Source: Trichomonas vaginalis G3
Taxonomy: Eukaryota > Parabasalia > Trichomonadida > Trichomonadidae
Direction of reading: 5' to 3'
DNA: 64,000 nt
Assembly: GCF_026262505.1 (NCBI RefSeq)
Contig: NC_067208.1
Location: 1,922,001-1,986,000, forward strand
A model generated the notes under the pieces. It had not been told where the DNA came from. It did no database searches and saw only the letters and a list, made by a program, of their open reading frames with translations. The position numbers and the translations under genes were made by a program. Shown in pieces: positions 9,308 to 17,384 of this stretch. The number at the start of each line of letters is the position of its first letter. Position 1 is the stretch's first letter.

Positions 9308-10246
9308 ATGTCAACAATCGGCACAACAACAATACAAACAACAACAGCACCAAACTCGTTAGTCATGAACCCAACTTCAATGTTAGTAGAAATGAAAAGC
9401 TTCATTCCTTCTTCATATACTTTCGAAACAGAAATCCAGAAGATAAAGCAAGAACTTTTAACAAGTAATTTAGACTGTACCGCACAGGATGAAACAAATG
9501 AACAGTATCTTTATGAAATGCAGGACATTATTGACCATTTACCCAAATTGCCTGAAATCCAACAACAAAAACTAACCATTCCCGAATTTGACGAAATTGA
9601 AGTCAAAGCAACTGACTCGGTAGAAATAAAGAAGTTCATACGAAAGGTAAATTATGAATTCCTTGGTTTTCATTGCAACCATAAAGTTATGGACAAAGAT
9701 TGCGATATGGTATATAAGAATGTTTCTGACCTTTACAAATCCGAAGAATTTAAGACATACGACAACTTTGTTTCATTAGCTGCAAAATGTGTATGGCAGA
9801 TAAGAGATAAAGATAAAAGGGGTGGGGTATGGAATGAACAGATAAGACCAACTGCTTCAGATTTAAAGAAAACCATTGACGCCTTGGTTGTTTTAGCAGG
9901 TAAGGTTTCAGAATATAACGCAAAAATGAACCCGCAATGTTCTAAATGTAAAGCAGCAATGAGGAAATATAACTACTCCGTCAAAGAGATAGAACGTATG
10001 CGAAACGACTATGCAGACTTAAAGAAAGAAGTAGAGAAACCAGCAGAAGATAAAATGGACATGTTAGCATTTCTGAACAAAAACTATCCAACAGCTGACG
10101 ATTTCCTTCTATCTGACGTCAAGAAGAAGTATAAAGAAACCTTCGGCATTGTTAAAACATTTGACATACTAAAAGAAGAAATAGAAGCTACGAAATTGTT
10201 TAGGATTTCAAATATACATCGTACAATTCATGTAAAACGCTTATAA
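9308..10246 (+). CDS. 312-residue element protein with Cys/His pairs
   Basis: Conserved in B (38917-39831). It opens with a Thr-rich start, then TTAPNSLVMNPTSMLVEM. Residues 100-200 include GFHCNHKVMDKDCDMVY, and CSKCKAAMRKYNYS lies near residue 220; together these could form a metal site. The C-terminal part has LLSDVKKKYKETFGIV and ends HVKRL. Function unknown. The ATG at 9308 follows a leader of about 75 bp shared with the two KilA-N genes downstream, which indicates one regulatory unit copied ahead of three genes. Confidence 0.72.
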   Translation: MSTIGTTTIQTTTAPNSLVMNPTSMLVEMKSFIPSSYTFETEIQKIKQELLTSNLDCTAQDETNEQYLYEMQDIIDHLPKLPEIQQQKLTIPEFDEIEVKATDSVEIKKFIRKVNYEFLGFHCNHKVMDKDCDMVYKNVSDLYKSEEFKTYDNFVSLAAKCVWQIRDKDKRGGVWNEQIRPTASDLKKTIDALVVLAGKVSEYNAKMNPQCSKCKAAMRKYNYSVKEIERMRNDYADLKKEVEKPAEDKMDMLAFLNKNYPTADDFLLSDVKKKYKETFGIVKTFDILKEEIEATKLFRISNIHRTIHVKRL

Positions 10247-10249
10247 AAT

Positions 10250-10760
10250 AACTGAGGTGAAAAAAGAGGTGAGAAAACGGGTGACATCTCACCTCTTCAC
10301 CTAAACATTATTTTTGTCTGATTTACGCTCATTACGAAGAAGTCTTGACAAAACATATACGATGAAGTCTTGACAAAACATATACGATGAAGTCTTGACA
10401 AAACATATACGATGACATTTTGACAAAGTCTTTACGAAGAAGTCATGACAAAACATATACGATGAAGTCTTGACAAAACATATACGATGAAGTCTTGACA
10501 AAACATATACGATGAAGTCTTGACAAAACATATACGATGAAATCATGAAAATTCATGAGGTGAGAAAACAGGTGAAAAAAGAGGTGAGATGTCACCTCTT
10601 CACCTAAACATTATTTTTTGGTCATTTACGCTCATTACGATGAAGTCTTGACAAAACATTTACGAAGAAGTCTTGACAAAACATTTACGAAGAAGTTTTG
10701 ACAAAACATTTACGAAGAAGTTTTGACAAAACATTTACGATGAAATCATGAAAATTCATG
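10250..10760. repeat. Dispersed module, inverted copies, with 25-bp tandem array
   Basis: Two palindromic modules in the opposite orientation to those upstream (10255-10303 and 10557-10605). Between and after them are about nine copies of a 25-bp unit (AACATATACGATGAAGTCTT type, 10320-10545) and four of the AACATTTACGAAGAAGTCTT type (10640-10745). No gene was seen. Confidence 0.85.
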
Positions 10761-10804
10761 AAAATCGTAAAAAATTGCGAGTAGGGAAAAAAACCTGGTC
10801 GCCT

Positions 10805-10990
10805 AAAACTCATGAAAATCGTAAAAAAATGACTAAATTTCATTATATAACTGTTATTTTTTGACGAAGAGAACTTTAACACTTCGTAAAAAAAATCCCT
10901 GAAATCGTGAAAAAATGACCAAATTTCATTATATAACTGTTATTTTTGACGAAGTGAACTTTAACACTTCGTAAAAAAATCCCTGAAATC
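10805..10990. repeat. 86-bp direct duplication with hairpin
   Basis: Two copies with an 86-bp period share ATTTCATTATATAACTG and end at CGTAAAAAAATCCCTGAAATC-like sequence. The second copy holds a perfect stem CGAAGTG/CACTTCG with an 8-base loop (10950-10971). No gene was seen. Confidence 0.7.
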
Positions 10991-11095
10991 ATATCTTTTA
11001 TACATGAAAATCGTGAATTTCCTTAAGATACAAAATAGAAAAAATAACGTTAGTTTATTTTTTTTATTTTTTTATTTTGTATGTAAGGACAGAAA

Positions 11096-11707
11096 ATGTC
11101 AAACATTGAGTTTGAAACAGTTAGAAAGATAGACAATGACACCAAATTGGTTAGAATAGGTGATTTAAACGTAAGATACTCAAAGAAATACAACAAATAT
11201 TCTTTGTCAGACATTTTATCTCCATCTGGAAAGAAAACATACCATTGGGTTGGAATTGCTTCAACTCAGAAAATTTTGACAAGAAATCCTGAGCTTATGA
11301 TATCGGTAAGATTCTATGGAACTGCAGCATATCTCATTGACAAAAGTCTTATACCAATAGTTTTGTTATGGTTAGACCCAGTTGTTGGATATAACTTCAT
11401 AACATATGGTTTATTCGACTCAGAACGTTGCAGTGAAGGCTTACTTTACATCGTTCAGAAACCGAAGGACTTCAATACAAAGAGATATAAGATAGGAAGA
11501 ACATATAATATAACTCAAAGATATGACAGTACAGTCAATAGAGTCAAGGTTGTGTTTGCTAATGATATGAGAGCTGCAGAAACAGAACTACTTGAAAAGT
11601 TTGAGAAAATGTATGGTGCTCCCACGAAAGGTAGGGAAACGTTTGAAGTAGATGAGATAGATAAAGCTATAAAATTATTTGACGAAGTTGCTGAAAAATA
11701 CATGTAA
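11096..11707 (+). CDS. KilA-N domain plus T5orf172/GIY-YIG-type protein
   Basis: The 203-residue product has a KilA-N-like N-terminal half (YHWVGIASTQKILTRNPEL, then GTAAYLIDKSLIPIVLLWLD) followed by a T5orf172/MUG113-type GIY-YIG domain. The latter shows GLLYIVQ, YKIGRTYNITQRYDS and FANDMRAAETELLEKF. This domain pair is typical of large DNA viruses and phages (N1R/P28, Bro-like proteins) and suggests a DNA-binding nuclease or regulator. It looks whole. It is specific to the A accessory island and shares its roughly 75-bp leader with the genes at 9308 and 12148. Confidence 0.8.
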   Translation: MSNIEFETVRKIDNDTKLVRIGDLNVRYSKKYNKYSLSDILSPSGKKTYHWVGIASTQKILTRNPELMISVRFYGTAAYLIDKSLIPIVLLWLDPVVGYNFITYGLFDSERCSEGLLYIVQKPKDFNTKRYKIGRTYNITQRYDSTVNRVKVVFANDMRAAETELLEKFEKMYGAPTKGRETFEVDEIDKAIKLFDEVAEKYM

Positions 11708-11726
11708 AGCGTTTATTTTTGGTCTT

Positions 11727-12030
11727 TTGTGAAAGTCAAAGACGATATGTACCAAATGCAAAGTATTTTGACTGCTCTTCGTTCTACAAAGCAAGCACGT
11801 CATTGGTTTGAAAACCAACAGACAAAAGAACTTTTGAGTGAAATTTCTCTAGACCGGTTTTTTTCGGTCTTGCCTAAAACTCTATGAAAATCGTAAAAGA
11901 ACAGCGAGTAGGTAAAAAATCGGTCTTGCCTAAAACTCATGAAAATCGTAAAAAATTGCCAAACGGTTTGAGAGGATATTATGTACATAGACTTCTTGTA
12001 AATGCTGTAGCAATGTGGGCTTCACCTCTT
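11727..12030 (+). pseudogene. KilA-N gene fragment
   Basis: Decayed second copy of the KilA-N gene that follows. One part matches VKDDMYQMQSILTA and KELLSEIS; another matches KLPNGLRGYYVHRLLVNAV. Between them lie copies of a short dispersed repeat (CGAGTAGGTAAAAAA type). It ends in a partial GGTGA/TCACC module. Several breaks. Confidence 0.7.
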
Positions 12031-12147
12031 CACCTAAACATTATTTTTATTGAATTCAGCAACAAAAATCATGAATTTCCTTAAGATAGAAAAAATAAAG
12101 TTAGTTTTATTTTTATTTATTTTTTTATTTTGTATGTAAAGACAGAT

Positions 12148-13008
12148 ATGTCAACATCAGAGAACACAACAACTGCTATCGTTCATGAAGACATAAATGA
12201 AGAATACGAGTACATACAGTATAACAAACAACTCCGTCTCATTCGTTCGGTCAAAGATGACATGTACCAAATGCAAAGTATTTTGACAGCATGTTTTGCT
12301 CCAGATACTAAGCTTCCTAAAGACTGGTTTAGGAACCAAAGCACACAAGAACTTTTGAGCGAAGCACAGCGAGACATACTTTTTTCTGAAAACAGTGAAG
12401 AACAGCGAGTAGGTAAAAAACCCCAGTCGCCAAAACTCTATGAAAATCGTGAAAAATTGCCAAATGGTTTGAGAGGCTGGTATGTACATAGACTTTTAGT
12501 AAATGCTGTTGCAATGTGGGCTTCACCTCGTTATGCTTGGTATGTTTGTAAACTTCTTGACGAAATTCATAGACAAGAACGTGAAGAGATGGAAAAGAAA
12601 CTTCAAGCAAAAGATGAAGTCATTGAAGCAAAAGACAAAAGCATTCAGAAAAGAATACCACGTTCGGTACCAAAAGGAAAGGAAAAGAACTATAAGTATA
12701 TGATTTATACTGAAGAGATGGAAAATGAAGAAGACAGAGATATGGTTATGTTGCATTTAGTCAGAAGAAACAACAAAAGCTTTTACGACCTTGCTAAGAT
12801 TTACAAATCTGACAGAAATTGGTTCTATCGCGAAAACTTACCGATTTCAATGACACCGAATGAAGATGTGAAACAAATAGTTCAAGATACGTTACCTCAA
12901 ACACACTATGATATGAAAGGTTGTACAATTCTTACATTCAAAGAAGATTTGCCATTGTTAAAGGAAAAAATAACAGAGTATTTTGACAACTTCAAACAAG
13001 CAGAGTAG
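12148..13008 (+). CDS. KilA-N domain protein with DUF3627-like C-terminus
   Basis: The 286-residue product has the KilA-N core KLPNGLRGWYVHRLLVNAV followed by AMWASPRYAWYVCKLLDEI, then a short coiled coil. A C-terminal domain resembling the one attached to KilA-N in large DNA viruses follows (KYMIYTEEMENEEDRDMVML, then HLVRRNNKSFYDLAKI). KilA-N domains bind DNA, so a regulator is likely. Oddly, residues 90-110 are encoded by a copy of a dispersed intergenic repeat. I chose ATG 12148 because it follows the leader shared with two other island genes. It looks whole. Confidence 0.8.
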   Translation: MSTSENTTTAIVHEDINEEYEYIQYNKQLRLIRSVKDDMYQMQSILTACFAPDTKLPKDWFRNQSTQELLSEAQRDILFSENSEEQRVGKKPQSPKLYENREKLPNGLRGWYVHRLLVNAVAMWASPRYAWYVCKLLDEIHRQEREEMEKKLQAKDEVIEAKDKSIQKRIPRSVPKGKEKNYKYMIYTEEMENEEDRDMVMLHLVRRNNKSFYDLAKIYKSDRNWFYRENLPISMTPNEDVKQIVQDTLPQTHYDMKGCTILTFKEDLPLLKEKITEYFDNFKQAE

Positions 13009-13009
13009 A

Positions 13010-13091
13010 TGAACCATTTATTTTTACGCTTGACTTCAGATGGCTCAGGTAGCTCTATAAGGTAAATTGTCTTGTCAAATCCTTCTGGCAT
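13010..13091 (-). pseudogene. N-terminal fragment of the 121-residue family
   Basis: Encodes a start like MPEGFDKTIYLIELPEP, matching EAIYLIE at the start of the 121-residue gene. Only the N-terminus is present. With the array and Pro-rich fragment to its right, it rebuilds the same divergent layout as at 7816-8885. Confidence 0.5.
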
Positions 13092-13390
13092 TCCAAGTTC
13101 TTCCTTCCGACATTCCGAGTCCTTCCTTCCGACAAGAAAAAAATTTCCCGACAACTGGAAAAAAATTTCCTGTTGTTCGTCCGTAAACCATTCAAATTTT
13201 CGAAAATTGAGAACTTTTTGGTCGAACTTCAGAAAAAGTTTTTCCTTCCGACATTCCGAGTCCTTCCTTCAGACATTCCGAGTCCTTCCTTCCGACATTC
13301 CGAGTCCTTCCTTCCGACATTCCGAGTCCTTCCTTCCGACATTCCGAGTCCTTCCTTCCGACATTCCGAGTCCTTCCTTCCGACGGGACA
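13092..13390. repeat. 22-bp minisatellite in a divergent promoter
   Basis: A unit of 22 bp containing ATTCCGAGTCCTTCCTTCCG is present about 1.3 times at 13104-13131 and about six times at 13246-13384. The two sub-arrays flank a unique A/T-rich spacer. The array fills the gap between two divergent start codons exactly as the 21-bp array does at 8182-8520, yet the unit is unrelated. Confidence 0.88.
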
Positions 13391-13397
13391 CAAACGG

Positions 13398-13499
13398 ATG
13401 ACTGACGTTCCTCTTCCTGAATGTCTTCCAAAGCCAGAAGAACCGAAAGCTGCAGAACCACAACAGACTAAGACCAAACACTTACATTTTTACGCTTGA
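13398..13499 (+). pseudogene. N-terminal fragment of the Pro-rich family
   Basis: A 33-codon frame starting MTDVPLPECLPKPEEPKAAE, matching MSDVPPTESIPKPEEPKAPA at the start of the 199-residue gene in B. It is cut short against the 3' end of the packaging ATPase. Confidence 0.55.
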
Positions 13500-14365
13500 C
13501 TTTTTACAATTTGAACTTTGTTCGCGTAGATATGAATTCTGAAAGAAGTATGAGGGTCTTGTATGACTTTGTACTTCTCCCATAGTTCATGTCTGTCAAA
13601 CTTACCTGCCATGGACTCTTTCATAAGTTCCATGAAATCGTCTTCGGACAATCCAGGGAAAAGTATTATGTCAGTAAGTATTCTCTTTACATCCTTACTT
13701 AAACTCTTTGCTGTCTGTACACAAATGACAACTGAGATGTTAAAGTGTCTGAGCTTCTTAAGAATTCGACACATATCTTGTTCTCTGTTCTTTAACAAAG
13801 GATGAGAAGCAAAGTCATCTAAGATAAGAAGACACCTATGAGGGTATGTCTTCCAATCGTAAGATTGCAATTTCTTCGAAATGTATTCTATCTCTTTCTG
13901 TTTGTTTCTGAAGTGTTTCTTCTCTAATATTCTCTGCATTTCCTCATTTGGGTCTTTAAACTTCGAATTTATATACTCATTTATAGCATTGTACTTCAAA
14001 ACTCTTCTTTGGTACTTCTTTATCCAATCTAACAACTCAGTATCCTTTATACATACTAACTTAGACTTCTTTATAATATCTTTGAACGAATTGACGGTTT
14101 GGTCAAATTGACCAGAAGTACTACAAATAACAACTAACTCATAGAATGGGTTCTTCTCATCTAGTTCTTGTTGTTGTGCAGCCATTTTAAGATAAGTGAA
14201 AGTCTTACCCGACCCAGGCGGTGCAATTAGACCTGTTATACCATTCTGAGCAAATAAGAACTTTTCATGTATAGGCTTTATCTGAGCATTTTCCAACTTC
14301 CTCTTGTTCTTGTTTAAAACATTCTCAAATTTTTTGTCAATGTCAGCAAACTTTTTTTCTAACAT
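13490..14365 (-). CDS. A32/FtsK-HerA-like packaging ATPase, element A
   Basis: Probable motor that pumps element DNA into capsids. Walker A is LIAPPGSGKT near residue 48 and Walker B is CLLILDDFAS near residue 185. A sensor-type SVVICVQTAKSL follows, and FRIHIYANKV lies near the end. I took the ATG at 14365, giving 291 residues, because it follows the element's T-rich leader; the frame stays open further upstream across the start of the opposite-strand gene. Whole in A and B. Element D carries a diverged relative at 63117. Confidence 0.87.
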   Translation of the reverse strand: MLEKKFADIDKKFENVLNKNKRKLENAQIKPIHEKFLFAQNGITGLIAPPGSGKTFTYLKMAAQQQELDEKNPFYELVVICSTSGQFDQTVNSFKDIIKKSKLVCIKDTELLDWIKKYQRRVLKYNAINEYINSKFKDPNEEMQRILEKKHFRNKQKEIEYISKKLQSYDWKTYPHRCLLILDDFASHPLLKNREQDMCRILKKLRHFNISVVICVQTAKSLSKDVKRILTDIILFPGLSEDDFMELMKESMAGKFDRHELWEKYKVIQDPHTSFRIHIYANKVQIVKSQA

Positions 14366-14401
14366 ATTTTTAGAAAAATTAAAATTTTTATCTTTTTGAA
14401 A

Positions 14402-14854
14402 ATGTCTAGCGATTTCGCCATCTATATTCGAGACAAGCTTTTCGACAGCAAAACATCTGTCGACCATAAAATCTTACATAGTGTAAACAAGAAAGGTGAA
14501 TTTGTTCTAAAGTTCTGTTTCTGGGAATATGACAAGAACCATAAAACATTAAGCAGAGAAGTCTTAAAATTTGTCAATGACAGACTTGTTGACAGAGATG
14601 ACGCCTCTTGGAGAGATGAAGTCCAACAAAACTTCTTAGAATGCAAAGAAGACACATGCACTGTTCTTGAAGATAAAATAGAAAACAGAATAGAAGAGCT
14701 ATTAAATGACAAAGAACTTTTACAAAAATATGGTTCTGAGAAGTTTGACATAACTCCACCAGAAAAGAAGAAGAGAGAAAAGAAAGAAAAGAAAGTAGAA
14801 GAAGAGAAGAAAGAACCTGAACCAGTTCCAGAGAAGAAGAAATTTGACATGTAA
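14402..14854 (+). CDS. 150-residue charged element protein
   Basis: Starts MSSDFAIYIRDKLFDSK. The middle has HKILHSVNKKGEFVLKFCFW, and the C-terminal third is Lys/Glu-rich (KKKREKKEKKVEEEKKEPEP). The start is divergent from the ATPase across about 36 bp and the stop sits in a palindrome shared with the next gene. Conserved in B. Function unknown; the first 100 residues look globular. Confidence 0.72.
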   Translation: MSSDFAIYIRDKLFDSKTSVDHKILHSVNKKGEFVLKFCFWEYDKNHKTLSREVLKFVNDRLVDRDDASWRDEVQQNFLECKEDTCTVLEDKIENRIEELLNDKELLQKYGSEKFDITPPEKKKREKKEKKVEEEKKEPEPVPEKKKFDM

Positions 14855-14873
14855 AAATAAAATTTTATTTTTA
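14852..14873. terminator. 22-bp perfect palindrome carrying both stop codons
   Basis: The sequence from TAAAAATAAAA to its mirror TTTTATTTTTA is a perfect 22-bp palindrome. Its two ends are the stop codons of the convergent 150- and 139-residue genes. It is conserved in B (37352-37373), and is likely a shared 3' end signal. Confidence 0.6.
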
Positions 14874-15290
14874 GAACATTTCTGGGTCAATGTCAATGTT
14901 CTCTTCCTCTTTAGGAGTAAACACTGGCTTAGACTCTAAAATCTTTTTACCCAATTTACCTTGAACTTCAACTATCTTAGACTCATAATATTCATAGTCG
15001 TCTGTCTTCTTTGGTTCATAAGGTATAACAAGTTTGTATGCTTTACCTTCTTCAAGTTTTGAGAACTTTCTGTCAAAATTTTCTTTGACTGTTAACAAAC
15101 CTTCTATGTCTAAGTCTTCAAATTTCGCACCATTTTTAGTCACAATAGCAAACTTAACTGGTTCGATGTTCCAAACTTTGTCAAATGAAGACTTTTCAAA
15201 ATGGTAGAAGTAAACATTCAAATATGTGAATGGAGCTAACTTATCTTTGACTTCTGTCATGTACTTATTTACTGAGATGAATTTTGCCAT
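14871..15290 (-). CDS. 139-residue protein, possible single-stranded DNA-binding protein
   Basis: Starts MAKFISVNKYM. The body is beta-rich by eye (FTYLNVYFYHFE, PVKFAIVTKNGAKF, KAYKLVIPYEPKK). The acidic C-terminus ends NIDIDPEMF, reminiscent of the acidic, Phe-ended tail of bacterial SSB. It is directly upstream of the SF3 helicase on the same strand in both A and B, so an SSB-like replication role is reasonable but is inference. Whole. Confidence 0.65.
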   Translation of the reverse strand: MAKFISVNKYMTEVKDKLAPFTYLNVYFYHFEKSSFDKVWNIEPVKFAIVTKNGAKFEDLDIEGLLTVKENFDRKFSKLEEGKAYKLVIPYEPKKTDDYEYYESKIVEVQGKLGKKILESKPVFTPKEEENIDIDPEMF

Positions 15291-15326
15291 CTTTTCTTCA
15301 GAATAAAAAAATATTTTTTTTAAAAT

Positions 15327-16562
15327 TTACTCAGAAAAATTTTTCTTTGTATATACACCATTCTGAACATCTAAAAGATTTTTGACATTTGCCAAGAATG
15401 TTCGTTTAGAAGCTGCCATATAACCATATTCTTGACAATATTGTTTATACGAATCGTACAATGACCTTTCATCTAAACACTCAAAGTTAGTCTCATCTAT
15501 AAACAGTTCATATACACTCTTGTTTGCTTCTAACAATGTTTGTCTCTCTTCGGTATGTGGAATTTGTCTTGGATTGAACTTAGAAATATCTAATGTCATG
15601 AAATATGAGAACAAGTGGTTGTAAAAGTCAGATGTCAAAGTTTCTGCTAAGTCGTCAAAATATTCTGTATCTTGCATATGAGAATCTGACGTTCTGACAA
15701 CTACATATCTTCTGTCAGAACTTTCTAACTTCATCGGAACAGCATTGTTTGAAACCATAATGAAGTTTGCAACATTTTCACAAACTCTTTGGTCTTTATA
15801 TTTTCTTTCAACAACTCCAACTTTGTCTGTTATAAGACTCTTCAAAGCATCTGAGTTCAAAACTTTTGTTGTATCTATACTTTGAAGTTCGTTACATACT
15901 ATAAGTTTCATATTCTCTATTGAGGAGTTAAATTTACCGCAGATGTTTTCTAAGTTTGTCATATTCGGGTTCGAATAGCCCTCTAACAGTTTGCATAAGA
16001 TATCTGTAAAGAATGTGTTCTTACCTGTTCCTTGTTTTCCAATTATAATGAGAGCAGTTTCATTTTTAGCACTTGGATGTTGTAAGATGTTTGCAAACCA
16101 ACATAAGATATACTCATAAACCTTTTCGTTTCCATTGCATATAATTTCTTTGACATGGTCTAACCAAGCTTCTATAATATTTTCTTTCCATTCTACTTGT
16201 TCGTATTTATATCCAGTGAAGATAGAATAGAAGTTTGGAGAAGGTGTATAGAACTTTATACCTCGAACTGAAAAATCTTCTAACTTTGACAATAAGATAT
16301 CCCAAGCATCTAACATCTTCATGCCAACTTGTACGACTTTTATTTTCTTAAGTTTCTGTCTACATTCTTGTTCAGACACTATTGCTGCTCTTGGTTTGTT
16401 AAAGACAACATCCCATTCTTTCATAACATAACATTCTGGGGCAGAGTCAACATAAATGACTAAACGTTTCAAATTCTCGACTGCTTTGTTATAGTCTCTA
16501 AATGGACACATATTTCTGAATGCTTGGAAGTCATAAAAATCTGAAACATCTATTCTGTACAT
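15327..16562 (-). CDS. Superfamily 3 helicase
   Basis: The 411-residue product has an SF3 helicase core in its second half: Walker A LIIIGKQGTGKNTFF near residue 175, Walker B MKLIVCNELQSID near 220, motif C NFIMVSNN near 270 and the arginine-finger region SDRRYVVVR. It belongs with the D5/primase-associated helicases of large DNA viruses and virophages, which unwind DNA during replication. No primase motif was recognised in the N-terminal part. Whole in A and B. The leader is TTTTTATTTTTATAAAA. Confidence 0.9.
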   Translation of the reverse strand: MYRIDVSDFYDFQAFRNMCPFRDYNKAVENLKRLVIYVDSAPECYVMKEWDVVFNKPRAAIVSEQECRQKLKKIKVVQVGMKMLDAWDILLSKLEDFSVRGIKFYTPSPNFYSIFTGYKYEQVEWKENIIEAWLDHVKEIICNGNEKVYEYILCWFANILQHPSAKNETALIIIGKQGTGKNTFFTDILCKLLEGYSNPNMTNLENICGKFNSSIENMKLIVCNELQSIDTTKVLNSDALKSLITDKVGVVERKYKDQRVCENVANFIMVSNNAVPMKLESSDRRYVVVRTSDSHMQDTEYFDDLAETLTSDFYNHLFSYFMTLDISKFNPRQIPHTEERQTLLEANKSVYELFIDETNFECLDERSLYDSYKQYCQEYGYMAASKRTFLANVKNLLDVQNGVYTKKNFSE

Positions 16563-16590
16563 TTTTATAAAAATAAAAAAAATATTTTTT

Positions 16591-17379
16591 TTATTCTTGA
16601 GCTATTTGTTGCATTTGTTGTTCTTGAGCTATTTGTTGTTGAAGTTGTTCTTGTAATACAATACTTTCACCAGTTGCATCTTCCAATTCGAAACTTTCTG
16701 CCGTCATTGACAAATACATAGGACATAAAAGTTTTACAGGAACAAAGTTTGCGTCAACTAAGGTTAAGTTTATGTTTGCTAAAGTGTTTGAATTTACTAA
16801 AGCTGAAAACTCTGCATTCGAATGAACAATAGGCAAACCAGCAGAGAAAGTATTGTTTATACGCATAAGTATCTTTTGGTCATAGTAGTTTCTGTCGACA
16901 TTCGAATAGCACTTTGAACCTAAGTTTGAAACAATATATAAGATTGGTGTGCTTAATGTCAATGGAATAGACATTCCTTGTATGACACCTTTTCCTGTTA
17001 TAGGAAACTGTTGGTAGTAAAAACCAGATATAAGTTTTGTATTATAGCTCATATTGTTTATAGTAAACTCAGTCGGACATCCAAACATAATGAAACCTGC
17101 TCTAGTTGCAGCACATGTTACATCCGTCCTTAAAGTATTAAATAAGTCAACAAAACCTGTTGGTGGTATATCTGAGTAAGTATCTTCAAAGGAGTATTTT
17201 TTACCATTCACAACAATAAAATCTTCTGGTGTCAAAAGAGCAAAACAGGCTTTAGTCGTCATTGTGTTTAAAGTTAGTTTACAATATCGTCCTTGAGGAC
17301 TTTGTAAGTTTGTTGTTATAGAATTATATGACTCAGGGTTTTTAGTCGTAATAGTATAAACCACTATGTCTTCTGCCAT
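16591..17379 (-). CDS. Probable minor capsid (penton) protein
   Basis: The 263-residue product starts MAEDIVVYTITTKNP and is beta-rich. It ends in a jelly-roll-like segment (LMRINNTFSAGLPIVHSNAE, LANINLTLVDANFVPVKLL) and a Gln-rich tail. Size, position near the major capsid gene and the C-terminal pattern fit the single jelly-roll minor capsid protein of Polintons, which forms capsid vertices. I preferred MAED over an in-frame ATG four codons earlier, because it follows the usual TAAA leader and matches B. Whole. Confidence 0.68.
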   Translation of the reverse strand: MAEDIVVYTITTKNPESYNSITTNLQSPQGRYCKLTLNTMTTKACFALLTPEDFIVVNGKKYSFEDTYSDIPPTGFVDLFNTLRTDVTCAATRAGFIMFGCPTEFTINNMSYNTKLISGFYYQQFPITGKGVIQGMSIPLTLSTPILYIVSNLGSKCYSNVDRNYYDQKILMRINNTFSAGLPIVHSNAEFSALVNSNTLANINLTLVDANFVPVKLLCPMYLSMTAESFELEDATGESIVLQEQLQQQIAQEQQMQQIAQE

Positions 17380-17384
17380 TTTAC

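Noticed and set aside
10301-10760. CRISPR-like array of 25-bp repeats
   Set aside because: The units are directly adjacent with no unique spacers, the organism is a eukaryote, and the same units occur singly elsewhere. These are ordinary tandem repeats in the non-coding module.
13072-13481. Open frames with PSFRHSESFLPT-type repeats across the 22-bp array
   Set aside because: Same reason: low-complexity frames produced by the minisatellite, on both strands, with no conserved partner.
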